A program made the position numbers and the translations under genes. 64,000 nt of DNA from Arthrobotrys musiformis. Taxonomy: Eukaryota > Ascomycota > Orbiliomycetes > Orbiliales > Orbiliaceae. Each line of letters starts with the position of its first letter. Positions within the stretch are counted from its first letter, which is position 1. Positions 48,937 through 59,785 of this stretch are shown one piece after another. The stretch is taken from positions 1,054,001 through 1,118,000 of the forward strand of contig JAVHJL010000008.1 in assembly GCA_036971715.1 (NCBI GenBank). The letters are read 5' to 3'. The notes under the pieces were generated by a model that did no database searches, was not told where the DNA came from, and was given only the letters and a program-made list of their open reading frames with translations.

Positions 48937-51895
48937 TTACTGCTGGCCGGGTTGTTGGTAAATGAGCGGAGCGTAGCCGCCTCCAAACCCGCCGAACCCT
49001 GGAACGGATGCCGTGATTGGAACTTCAGTATTAACATCTCTGTCAGGTCCGCCGTTGTAGTCTCTGCGGTTACCGCTGTCATAATTGTTTGAATTGTCGC
49101 GATCATATCGCTGGAACGATGATTTTGGCCCTCGTGCACCAGCGTGGTCGGTTTGCATACGTCGGCTAATAGCCTTAGAGGAAACTCCTTGTCCAATTTC
49201 GATGTCTGGTTCTTCGAGAACGAGGCCACCTTCAATTGGTCTGTCACCAATCCCACCGTATTCGGCGGTTTGAAGCCATCTACGGTCTGCGTCAGTCAAT
49301 CTGTCGAGCGCGATCTCGCTGATGCCAGTAGCATAATCACAGCAGTCGCGCGGTCCGAAACCGACACCCCATCTTGTCTGGATCAGATAGTTAGTACCAT
49401 AGAATATACGGTATAAATTAGAACTAGGAAGGAGTTGTATCATACCCTAAGAACACTATGGGGAAGGCGATGGGTCTCAAGAGCTTCCTTAGCTCTGACA
49501 GCATCGCCTCGAGTTTTCATTTTAATGAACGCATGTCGTTTCTCAAAATTGACGATGCAAGACTGAACTTCACCGTGTTGTTGGAAGAGTTGTCTGAGCT
49601 CTTGTTCGGATGATCTGTGTATCGCAAGGGTCAGTTGGCTGTAGATTATATTTGGGATGGTGATGGGGTACTTACGAGACACCGCCAACGAACAACGTTC
49701 GGCTGTAGACACGAATCCTATCTGGCTTTAGAGACTCATCATACTCGACAAATTTCTGGCCAGGTGGGGGGTGGGAGCGGGTATCCCAAAGATCTTGTTG
49801 CCGCTGCGGGCTAGCAGATCGGTCTCTTCGATAATTTCCTCTGGCAGGATTTCCACCTCCACGGCCACCTCTGCCACCACGCTTGCTGTATTCGCGGTCT
49901 CGGCCGTCGTTCCCCCCATTACCAGAATATTCACCATAGACTGGGCTTCTACGCCTGACTGGCGGTTCGTTGTCATACCCAGGGGAACGGGAACGGGATC
50001 GCCTGAAACGATCACGGCCGGGTGAGAATGGCCCGCCACGACGGTCATCATACCTATCGTAAGGGTTTGGTTGGGCGGGTTGCTGCCATCCTTGGTTATA
50101 CGCAGGCTGTCCTGGTTGTTTGGCCTGTTCCAATGCTTGTGCAAGGTGGTTTTGACCCAATCCTTGTGTGAGCATCTGGAGCAGAGCCAACTGTGTCATA
50201 ACATTTGGGTCCTGTTGGGGCAAACCAAGGTTCTGGAATGCCTGCTGCTGAGCAGGTGGCGCAGGTTGGGGAGGAGGGGCACCGAAGTTGCCACCTAGGA
50301 GACCAGGAAGGAGGCTCTGGAGGTTTGTGGTGGTAGCAGTTGGCTGTGGTTGAGCCCCGAAGTTGGCGAGAGAAACAGGGAGAGCCGATGGAGCGGGTGT
50401 GGTTGAAGCGCTGCCCAGACCAGCGAAGTTTGGGATCTGTGGTGGCGGTGGTTGTGTAGTTACGGGGGCGGCGGCCGGAGCCGGAGTCGCAGAGGAGTTC
50501 GACTTCGTCATTTGGGCGAGGGCTTGCAAGATAGCAGCGGTATTGGGGGCACTTGCTGGCTCAGACTGCACTGCGGGCTGAGTAGCAGGAACACCGGAGA
50601 ACGGGAGGGATGCATTTGGGACTGGCATTGCGAGATCAGAGTTGAGTTAGAAGAGGGGTCCTGGAACAATTGGGCAGGCAGGAAAGGAATATGTTGGAAA
50701 TATGACTTACAGGTGTTGTCGGTGGCGGGCGACTGCTGTGGCGACGAGTGCTTCGCGCGGATTGAATTGATGAGGTCGGATGGGAAGGTGGAGCCCCGCT
50801 GCCAGATGTCCATCAACTTTTTGATCTTTTCCTATACGTTTACAAAGGGTTTGTGTAAGCAATTCCGGTTCGAAATACGAGTTTTAATGTTCAGCGGCAG
50901 CGATTTAACGGCGACGGCGGGCACAGCGCTATTCTCTAAAGAGACCACATGCACAAGGCTGAAACAGCTCCAACGACCGAACGATCAGGGCAATCGAGCA
51001 ATCGAGCAATCGAAGAATGCGTGGCACAGCACGAGGGCCGGCATGTATTACTTCGCTTGGGACGAGCAATGCTTGGTTCGGGTAACAGTGGTTGGCAATG
51101 CAAGCGCGGAAGTTAGGAAACTTCATGGAGTTATCCCGTGACAAGCTTATAAGTCTTAGAAAGAAACCACAACCTAGCATCAAGAGATAGAAAAAGAGAT
51201 TTGCCCGCTGTGTAAAATGTCATGGTATATTGCATGCATCTTATGGTGGTGTTGCTGTATCTTAGGTTCGAGTATTTCAGGCTTACCTTGGTGTCTTCGG
51301 GAGCATGAATCATGATGTCGTTCATTAAGCTTGACAAAAGGCCAGTGATCCTATGGACGCCAGCGCTAAAAGTACCGTCGGGTCCTTCCTGGGTGGGATC
51401 CTGACCGGCTTTACGGGCCTCATCTATGTATGCTCGAACAATGGAATCTACGGCATACAGCACGCCTAGTTTGTGTGTACCAGGTGTCTTCTTGAAATGA
51501 GTGTAAAGCTTCTGAATGAGGATTGATTCGGACTGCAAGATACAACAGAGACATGTTAGTTTTACTGTGCATTCCAACAAAATGGTGCCGGGTATCAGAT
51601 CAAGTATCCGATAACAGATACAGATGTGTATATAATAAACAAGTTGGTTCGCGTGCCCGAAAAAAGAAAGAAAGAAACAAAAGAAAGAGCACGCGGCAAC
51701 CATGAAATTATATACGAGGGGGGGTAGAAAGGGATAGAGGAGATGGAGCAAGGGATGAGTGGAACCCACCTGAACATTTTCAATACTTATTTCCGTCAGA
51801 GACTTGATCTTGGAACCGGAAACACCAGGAGGCTTCAGGCCTGACATCTGGGCCAGGACGTTCCCGAACTCCTCAACAGCCTTGTTCTCTGCCAT
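48937..51895 (-). CDS. Seb1/Nrd1-type RNA-binding termination factor (CTD-interacting domain + RRM)
   Basis: Six minus-strand exons: 51895-51770, 51532-51287, 50831-50711, 50621-49676, 49614-49446 and 49377-48937. They encode 682 residues. A CTD-interacting domain fills about 1-140 (SESILIQKLYTHFKKTPG, LYAVDSIVRAYIDEA, MDIWQRGSTFP). A Pro/Gln/Ala-rich region follows, then an Arg/Ser- and Gly-rich stretch. The RRM begins near 470, with RTLFVGGVS and RHAFIKMKTRGDA, and leads into RTRWGVGFGPRDCCDYATG, a stretch typical of Nrd1/Seb1 proteins. Yeast Nrd1 ends transcription of non-coding RNA; fission yeast Seb1 acts in 3'-end selection of coding genes and in heterochromatin. Which role applies here cannot be read from sequence. 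The junctions within the CTD-binding domain and the RRM restore the domains cleanly. Confidence 0.92.
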
Positions 51896-52850
51896 GATGG
51901 GACGCGGCAGAAGCTGGCTTAGATAAGCCGGAATTTTAGAGCTTGGTTTCTCGGTTTATTCGGATGCAACCGCCGGCAGGAGCGTTGCAATATCGGTTAC
52001 GACGGTGAAGAAGAAGGTGATGGTGTCTTATACAGTACGTATTCCAGTACCAGATGAGCTTTGCTTTCTTTTCTTTTCTTTGCAGCTTGGCTTCTTTCTT
52101 TTCTCTTTTGGGGATTTCTAACGATAGCGGTTTGCTTCCTAGAGCTCGAATTCCACGATACAGGCCTGGTCCGCGGCTCGGGAATTTCAGATCAACTTCA
52201 CTTTTCTCGGGTTCAACAAACTCGAGCACGTATAAAATCCAGAAGGCTTAAAAAGAATACGCGTTGGTTTAGAGCGTTATCAAATACGGCTCCTCTCAGA
52301 TGATTCTGGATACCACGAGGATGATTTAATGACAATGACGTGTGGCGGATATGTGGCGACTGAGAACAGAACTTGAATTTTTTAGGATCTCGATGTCACT
52401 CAACCTTACAAGCGGGAGTTTTTGTCGAGAAGAGCTCTTGTGGGCTATACAAGAAGCGCGCAATACGTGAGTTTTTCCTCTCTTCTTCTTTTTCTTTTAG
52501 AAATCGGTCGGAGATTTTGCTGTAGAGTCCGAGAACTAGTCTCTCCCTCTTTAGCTATCAGTTAAGTCGGATGAAAAGTCTTCTTTTTGTTTTAGTTAAA
52601 TTTCTTCTGTGAAGTTGATCATTAACAACAGGCAACGAAAAAAAGACGCGATTTCGAATTGATTAGCTAGCCTCCTTTCTTCCGGGGAAACGCTTTTTTT
52701 TCTGTTTGACAGGAAACAAAAAAACCAGCCGAAAGCAGCAGAGGCGAATGGAGTATCGAAAAGGGATACGAGATGCTGGAGAGGAGTTGGGAGATGTTAG
52801 AAGTCGAAGGGATAAGGCGATTTGCGATAGATGGAAGCGGAGGAGAGGGT

Positions 52851-52888
52851 GGTGATGATGATGATGATGATGTTGATGATGATGTTGA
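52851..52888. repeat. (GAT)n trinucleotide tract
   Basis: GAT units with two GTT interruptions, in the intergenic region. Confidence 0.9.
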
Positions 52889-54109
52889 AGAGGGAGAAGG
52901 TTGACGGAGGTTGATGTGGGTGGATGGATGGATGGGTGGTGATGACAGGATGGTGTGAAGGAGAGAAGGGGAAAGCGGAAATGAGGGGGAAGGACGAAAT
53001 ATTTTTGTACTCATTTTTCGTGGTCTGAATAATTTGTGTGGCTGACTCAGCTGAGATCACCAACACATCAGCGACATCTAGACCAACATGCCAACACGGC
53101 AGCAACACGGCAACACAGCAACACGATAGAAAAAACGTCCGACTTCGACGACGAACGCCAACACATCAACACATTATCCTGGAACAAATATGATATCATA
53201 TTGGCATTATCCCCGCTTATCTGGATAGGTCTACTGTATCTATAGTAGCTAGTAGAGTATACGCAAAGGAGGGCAAATCAAATTAATTTGACACACACAT
53301 GGTACGTGCGTGTGTGCGCGTGCATGTGGGAAGGATGTGGGTATGGATATCAGTGTGGGAGGGCGGTATAAAAAGCAGATCTCTTGCTTGGCTAGTAACT
53401 TATAGTTAACAGTTACTTGTTGAAGCATGAATCCGACAAGTCCACAGGCCCGAAGGCACGTCTTCCAGCCGTGGCAGCTGGGAGGGACAGACTATACCCC
53501 AACCGACCGGCTGTCCGTTGGGCCAGCGGTAGTTCAGCAGAATTCAGGTGGGTTCAGGTGGGCCCCCCACTCGGCCTGCCTGCTTGGTGTTCTTCCCTGC
53601 CTGTTTTCCGAGCCGACGACAGGCCAGAAGAAAATTTCACAGGCCGATTGCGAGGTTTTCCCTGCGGTCCAAAATCGATTGATCCCCAATCCCGGAGAGA
53701 AATGGGCCGGGTGGACGTAACAGGCACTGACGGACGGAGATGTCAGTCAACGTGTATGGACATGTACTCGTACAAGTCCCCAGAATGGTAGTTAATACCC
53801 ATAGTAAATAAGCAGGTATTTAATACCTCGAACCCAGGGAATTAATTTAAAAAAAAAAAAAAATTTAAAAAAATAGAAATTTAAAAAAATAAAATAAAAA
53901 TAAATCGATTACAATCGATCGGGCTTGTGCAATTGTGCCAACCCGCCAGCCAAAGAGACTCGGCCATCTGAGACCATCCGGTTCCCTCAAAACCTTCCCG
54001 CTCGCCAACAATCCAATTTTTCTCTCTCTTTTTGACTATTAAAGCTTTTCTTCTGGATCTCCATTGCCTCCATTCTTTTCTCTTCGCAGGCTACTATCAC
54101 ACCACCTAT

Positions 54110-54142
54110 CCTCTCCTCTCCTCTCCTCTCCTCTCCTCTCCT
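54110..54142 (+). repeat. (CTCCT)n leader repeat upstream of citrate synthase
   Basis: Five- to six-fold CTCCT repeats, 64-96 bases before the ATG. Such pyrimidine tracts are usual around transcription starts of strongly expressed fungal genes. Confidence 0.85.
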
Positions 54143-54205
54143 TTCCTATCATCACCAATCCCACCTTATCTCGCCCATATCCACACGCACGCATACACTC
54201 CCACA

Positions 54206-55812
54206 ATGGCATCCCTTAGGATTGCATCCTCCGCCCTGCGTGGAGTCGCTAGACCAGCGTTCTCTTCCACTCGTTCGGCCGGTTTCACTGCTGCCCGGTG
54301 TCTTAGCACCAAGGTACGACGTCATTGATATCCGCTTTGCACAAATCGTCAAACATCGGACGAACCGTTTTGTGCACGGCAATTCGTAGGAAAAAAATTT
54401 TTCCATCGAGATAAGCTGACTGTTTCTATTATCACCAACATTGTAGTCGCTCAAAGACACTTTTGCTGAAAAAGTCCCTCAAGAGATTGAGAAAATCAAG
54501 AAGCTGAAAAAGTATGTTTTACCTCGGGCCGATTAGTCTGGATGACGCCGGAATGCTAACAAAGCTGCTCGTTTCAGAGAACACGGAAGCAAGGTTCTTG
54601 GTGAGGTCACCCTCGAGCAGGTCTACGGTGGTGCCCGTGGTATCAAGAGCTTGGTCTGGGAAGTAAGTCATCCTCGCCTTCCTGCCAAATAATACCCTCT
54701 ACTCGCGCGTGCTAATGGGTCGTGTCTAATTAGGGTTCCGTCTTGGACGCTGAGGAGGGTATCCGATTCCGAGGAAAGACTGTATGTACCCTTCTTTCAC
54801 CCAATCATGCATATAAGCACGTGTCCGGTATCTAATTGTCTGTCTACCAGATCCCAGAATGCCAGGAGATCCTACCCAAGGCCGAAGGTGGAGAGGAGCC
54901 TCTCCCAGAAGGTCTCTTCTGGTTGCTTTTGACTGGTGAGGTCCCAACCACTGAGCAGGTCCGTGGTTTGTCCGCCGAATGGGCTGCTCGCGCTGAGCTT
55001 CCCAAGTTCGTCGAGGAGCTCATTGACCGATGCCCTACCGACCTCCACCCAATGGCACAGTTCTCCCTTGCTGTCACTGCCCTTGAGCACCAGTCTTCGT
55101 TCGCTAAGGCCTACGCCAAGGGTATCAACAAGAAGGAATACTGGACCTACTACTTCGAGGACTCCATGGACCTCATTGCCAAGCTCCCAACTATCGCCGC
55201 CAGAATCTACCAGAATGTCTTCAAGGGTGGAAAGGTCGCTGCTGTCCAGAAGGACAAGGACTACGGTTTCAACTTGGCCAACATGCTCGGGTACGGCGAG
55301 AACAAGGACTTCGTCGAGCTCATGCGATTGTACCTTACAATCCACTCTGACCACGAGGGTGGTAACGTCTCTGCCCACACCACCCACTTGGTTGGTAGCG
55401 CCTTGAGCTCTCCAATGTTGTCCTTCGCTGCCGGTCTCAACGGTCTCGCTGGTCCTCTCCACGGCCTTGCCAACCAGGAGGTCTTGAACTGGCTTTTCAA
55501 GATGAAGGAGAAGATCGGAAACGATCTCAGCGACGAGGCTATCAGGAAGTACCTCTGGGATACTCTTAACGGCGGTCAAGTCGTTCCTGGGTACGGCCAC
55601 GCCGTCCTCCGCAAGACTGATCCACGATACGTCTCCCAACGTGAATTTGCCCTTAAGAAACTCCCAGAAGACCCCATGTTCAAGTTGGTCAGCCAGGTCT
55701 ACAAGATTGCCCCTGTTGTCTTGACCGAGCACGGAAAGACCAAGAACCCATACCCCAACGTTGATGCCCACTCCGGTGTTCTCCTCCAGTACTACGGCAT
55801 GACTGAGTCTAG

Positions 55813-55848
<36 letters not shown>

Positions 55849-55957
55849 GGGTGTCTTGCCACAGCTGATCATTGACCGTGCTGTTGGTATGCCAATTGAG
55901 CGACCAAAGTCCTTCAGCACCGAGCACTACGCTAAGCTCGTTGGCGCTACCCTCTAA
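54206..55957 (+). CDS. CIT1: Citrate synthase, mitochondrial
   Basis: Five exons (54206-54313, 54447-54511, 54578-54662, 54734-54781, 54851-55957) encode 470 residues. The enzyme condenses acetyl-CoA with oxaloacetate in the mitochondrial matrix. Exon 1 is a basic, Ser/Ala-rich presequence ending near ARCLSTK, so targeting is mitochondrial rather than peroxisomal; there is no C-terminal SKL-type signal (it ends LVGATL). Catalytic residues are His306 (GPLHGLA), His352 (GYGHAVL) and Asp407 (VDAHSG); the 46- and 55-residue spacings are the same as in the pig enzyme. Four small introns crowd the 5' third, and the last exon holds about 370 codons. Codon usage is strongly biased, which produces a long antisense open frame. 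A CT-rich leader precedes the ATG. Confidence 0.98.
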
Positions 55958-57106
55958 ACGCCTTTTATGTACCCTCCATCCTACCTCCTTGACTACCTAT
56001 ATAATATACCCTATCTCCACTATCCTCACGAATTGATAACACCCTTCCTACGATTAGAGTCCCTAACTTTCTTTTGATATGCACACGCCTTCCCTTGAGA
56101 TGAAAGACGCCAAAAGTTTATTCCTTTCTTTGATAAGAGTCCCTTGTTTTTTTGTGTAAAGGGAGGACTTTTCCACTTTCTTCTTGTTTCTTACTTTTTA
56201 TGATCTAATAATAAGACGGGTGTATCATTCTCACGAATTTTATTCAGTTTTTTTTTTTTTTTTTTTTTGCTTGAATATTTCACTTGTGAGATTCCCCAAA
56301 AGGAGTATGATGAACCAGTGAGATTTGTAGCTGTTAACTGAGCCTGAAGGGGGAGTACTGCCGTAGGAGCATCACAAGGAGCGTCTGCCAGCGGCCTTGT
56401 AATATGACGAAGATCATGTGAGGCCCTTCACATGGGAGGTTCCTTCTTACGGCTGCGTGCGTTTACGAAAAAATATTGATGAATCTAGATATGTACGGAT
56501 GGTATAGCTATGTTCATGATATGTTCATTTTTAAACTACTTTACTATTATATTGATAAGGGGCGTAGAAAAAGCACAGTATGAATCAAGAAGAGAGAAGA
56601 AAAAAGTATGTCGAAACCATCGGTAAGGAACAACTGATCTCATCGCGCGGGTTCCCCAAAAAGAAACCCACACTGACCCGCTCCAGCTATGGCTCGAATT
56701 CCCAAGAAAAAGATCAAGAAGAAAGATTGCTCTCGGATACGAAGTAGAGTAGAAATCGTTGGTGATAAAAAAAGTTCTACTACAATAAATACTATAGTTT
56801 GATATTCGTGTCCTGAAATGAGTGAAGAGAGAAGAAGAGGAAAGGGAAACGAAGTTTTGGCGGGTGGACGAAATTTTTTATAGGTGCGGTTTGGGCGTTG
56901 GCACAACACACGGCGGGTTTTTGGCAGGGGTTGGCTTTGGTGACCTGCGATTTCGATATAAGAAGTCCGTTATGATATAAAATGCTGCCTTGGCTGTGCA
57001 TTTCGGCTTATGCTCGCTGTCTTCTATATAATATAGACTTAATCTACACCAAAAAAAAGGTAGACAAGAGATATCTCATCGTCAAAGTTGCTAAATTAAA
57101 CCCAAA
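55958..57106. other. Convergent 3' intergenic region (CIT1/RPN8)
   Basis: 1.15 kb containing a 21-T run at 56248-56268. No gene is seen. Confidence 0.6.
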
Positions 57107-58245
57107 CTACTTCTTCTCAGACTTCGAACTCGACTTCTCTCCTTCCTTGGCGTCCTTCCCTTCTTCCTTCTTCTTCTCACCATCGCTTTCCTCCTTCTTT
57201 CCTTCCTTTTCCTTTTCATTCTCCTCCGCTAACTGCCTGTTCATAATCTTATTATCGATCAAATCATGGAATGCAATGATTGCTCTAATCAGTCCACTCA
57301 GATAAATAGCCATCAACTGATCATTCGTCTTCACGCTCATGGCCCTCGCGAGCTCGTTACTCTCCCCGTAGCTGCCCTCGCCCTCGACATCGATATCTGT
57401 CGGAGTCGACAGGTTTGGTAATAGGTTGAATACGTCTTGTAGGTGGCCTAGTATGCTGTGGTTCGGCTGAAGCTTGCCGTCGATGACTTTGTCTAAGTAG
57501 GTGGCGATACCGCTAAGGCGGTGGTGCATGCCTTGGAGGGATTTTAGCTGGGCGTGGATACGGGCTGTAAGAGTTCCCTGGGCGACGTCACGGATGTCAC
57601 GGAGGAGGTGCTCCACGCCGATTTCCTCGGCCTCTTCGGCTTCGATGATGGAGGGGGTGTGGACGAATGTCTTGGCTGTAGTTGTACCATCCTGTGTACG
57701 ATCTTTTATCAGCATCGGTCGTAAATCTCACACATGGACGTAATACATAAAACATGTAAGACAGAAGTGAAGCTTACGTCTTTAATCTCCTCTACTGCAA
57801 AGTAGGCGTCTGTGGGTACGCCGACGCCCTGCAGATCCACATCTACAATAACCAACAACGGATTCGGTGTATATCGCTTGAACAGCTCGTTGATCTGTAA
57901 ATCCGAGGCCCGTAGTTTGGGCCCGCTGTGATACCATCCGATAAGCTTCTCACGGGCGTTGACTTTCTTGAACATATCGTTCATGCTCTCGACGTAGTCG
58001 TGGTCGAGGAACCATACTGATGGATCCTTGTCGTCTTCTTCGAAGGGAGCGGCGAAGGAGTTTGTGACGCGGACGAGACGGCCGTCACCGACATTTTGAC
58101 CCAGAAGTACGCCGACGACGCGGTTTTTGGTGTCCTTTGCTGTACGGTTGTAGTGGTCGCAGACGGAGAGGAGGACGAGTGGGGCGACGGAGACGGTGGA
58201 TTGCGAGACTATAGAGATAGTTTCGGTGGTTGTTGTGGCCGGCAT
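57107..58245 (-). CDS. RPN8: 26S proteasome regulatory subunit Rpn8 (MPN-domain lid subunit)
   Basis: Two minus-strand exons (58245-57778 and 57691-57107) encode 350 residues. Rpn8 is the inactive MPN partner of the deubiquitinase Rpn11 in the proteasome lid. The MPN domain (about 18-155) shows LLSVCDHYNR, VVGVLLGQ, SFAAPFEE and GWYHSGPKLRASDLQIN. In the last stretch the zinc-binding HxHx(7)SxxD pattern of active MPN+ enzymes is replaced, so it is a non-catalytic MPN protein, as known for Rpn8. Exon 2 encodes the helical C-terminal part and ends in a Lys/Glu/Ser-rich tail. The intron falls right after the MPN domain (VEEIKD). The gene lies head-to-tail 1 kb downstream of ATG8. Confidence 0.96.
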
Positions 58246-59261
58246 TTTTGATGGATATTACGATAGATGGGAAGGAAGTATGAACGAGGGAGGACCGGTG
58301 TTTAGAAGGGAAGGGTTGAAAGCTGAGCCGGTGATGTCAAGGTGAAGCTCGAGCTCTTGGTCGTCGTAATCTGAGGTGGTGGGAGTGTAGCCAGCAGCAC
58401 ACGTCGGATATCAGGAGTTCTGCTTTGGAGTATTTATTCTGGAAGCTAAGTTTGATATCAAAAGCGATATCTCGGATGGCAAAGGCACGAGGATTCGATG
58501 GGAGGTGGCGGCGGTGGTGTTGGAGATGAGGTTGGAATGTGGTGGTGGTGGTTGAAGCTCGTTAGCAAGCTGCCTGCCGCATATCAGCCAGCCAGTTAGT
58601 CAGGCAGTCCAGCTCCACCACCGCCAACGCGTCACCTTTGCTTCAACTACAACTACAGTGAAAGCTGATATTGGTACCAATTTCTACGAGGTGGATCACG
58701 TAAAGCTGGGAAGAGGCTATTTCTTTGCTGCTACATTACAGGCTTCAGTCTATGGATGGGTAGATAGATAGATAGATAGATAGGTATATAGATAGAAAGA
58801 TAGGTCTTTGGCATTCTGACAACAAAAATCTGGAGAGAAAGAGCCCGAATTATTTGCATTTTTTTTCTTATCAAGTTTATATCTCCTCAAACGCCTTTCC
58901 CGGGTTCCACGAGTGTGATAGTGTTCGTGATGGTCAGAAAAAACTCCAAAGGAAGCAGTTGAAGGAGAATGGGAAAAACGAAACGCAAAGAAGGAAATCC
59001 CAAAGGAGAGCCGCAAAAGAAAAGACACAACGGGACACAAGTTATCATTGTCGTATACATAAAAGTTACAAGGAGACAAAGGCGAAGAATAACAAAATCC
59101 AAGGCAAACCCCCAATATCCCCCGCTATCCCTGTTGCACCCGTGAACCCGGACCCCCCCGTTCGCTGACTGGATCAGATCCCCAAACAAAAACCCATGTT
59201 ATATCATTACCACGTTTCTTTCCCTTTCGCGCCCGCTCGGTAAGACACCGGTGTCGAAGAT
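58246..59261. other. RPN8 promoter and ATG8 3' region
   Basis: About 1 kb between two minus-strand genes. It contains a (GATA)n tract at 58761-58783, GGTGGT-rich sequence near 58500-58550, and GGATGGCAAA at 58474-58483, one mismatch from the yeast proteasome element GGTGGCAAA. Confidence 0.5.
58761..58783. repeat. (GATA)n microsatellite
   Basis: About five GATA units, with degenerate copies to 58803. Confidence 0.9.
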
Positions 59262-59785
59262 TCAGACAAGGTATTCGTCACCGAACGTGTTTTCGCCGGA
59301 GTATCTAGGATAAATGTTAGCAGCCTCTTCCTTATATAATATTGTTGATGATAATAATGTTCACGGGAGAGCGATTGTATAGGACATACGTAATGTAGAG
59401 AAACCCGTCTTCATCCTTATGCTCTTCGTAGATAGAGCTCATCAGGGCAGCGGTAGGTGGTAGAACCTCATCGACGAAGATGAAGATGGCCTTCTCTGGA
59501 GACAGCTTGATACGCTTGCGAATTACGTACACAAACTGGCCGACCGTGAGATCGGCAGGCACCAAGTACTTCTTCTTATCGATGGTGGCGATGTCGGACT
59601 TTTCTACCTTCTCGCAGATAACCTGTATTTGGCGTTTGGTCGGTTAGAGAAGGATCCACCCAGCCGAATAGGATTACGTCAAAAATACATACCGGAATAC
59701 GATCGGTGTACTTCTGTCTTATGCGCTCAGCCTCGGCCTTACGCTTCTCGAAGGTGTGCTCGTCCTTGAACTTTGATCGTGCCAT
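59262..59785 (-). CDS. ATG8: Autophagy ubiquitin-like protein Atg8
   Basis: Three minus-strand exons (59785-59693, 59622-59390, 59304-59262) encode 122 residues. Atg8 is conjugated to phosphatidylethanolamine and drives autophagosome growth and cargo binding. The core is near-identical to the family: EKRKAEAERIRQKY, DLTVGQFVYVIRKRIKL, FIFVDEVLPPTAALMS and the end ITYSGENTFG. Atg4 would cut after Gly117 to remove DEYLV. Two oddities stand out: an extra Ala after the initiator Met (MARSKF, where relatives usually have MRSKF or MKSKF), and Thr in DEHTFEKR where Pro is usual. Both are in exon 1 and are read directly from the sequence. All introns are GT-AG, and the second falls within YIT/YSGE. 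Confidence 0.97.

Larger units (their letters stand above)
51896..54205. other. Divergent intergenic region (SEB1-type gene / citrate synthase)
   Basis: 2.3 kb with both promoters. It contains a GAT tract (52851-52888), CAACA-rich sequence (53060-53125), a GT/GC dinucleotide-like run near 53300-53330, an A-rich block (53849-53907) and CTCCT repeats just before the citrate synthase ATG. Frames at 53417-53791 have no homology that I recognise. Confidence 0.6.

Noticed and set aside
54872..55927. Minus-strand open frame of 351 codons as a gene
   Set aside because: Antisense shadow of the citrate synthase last exon.
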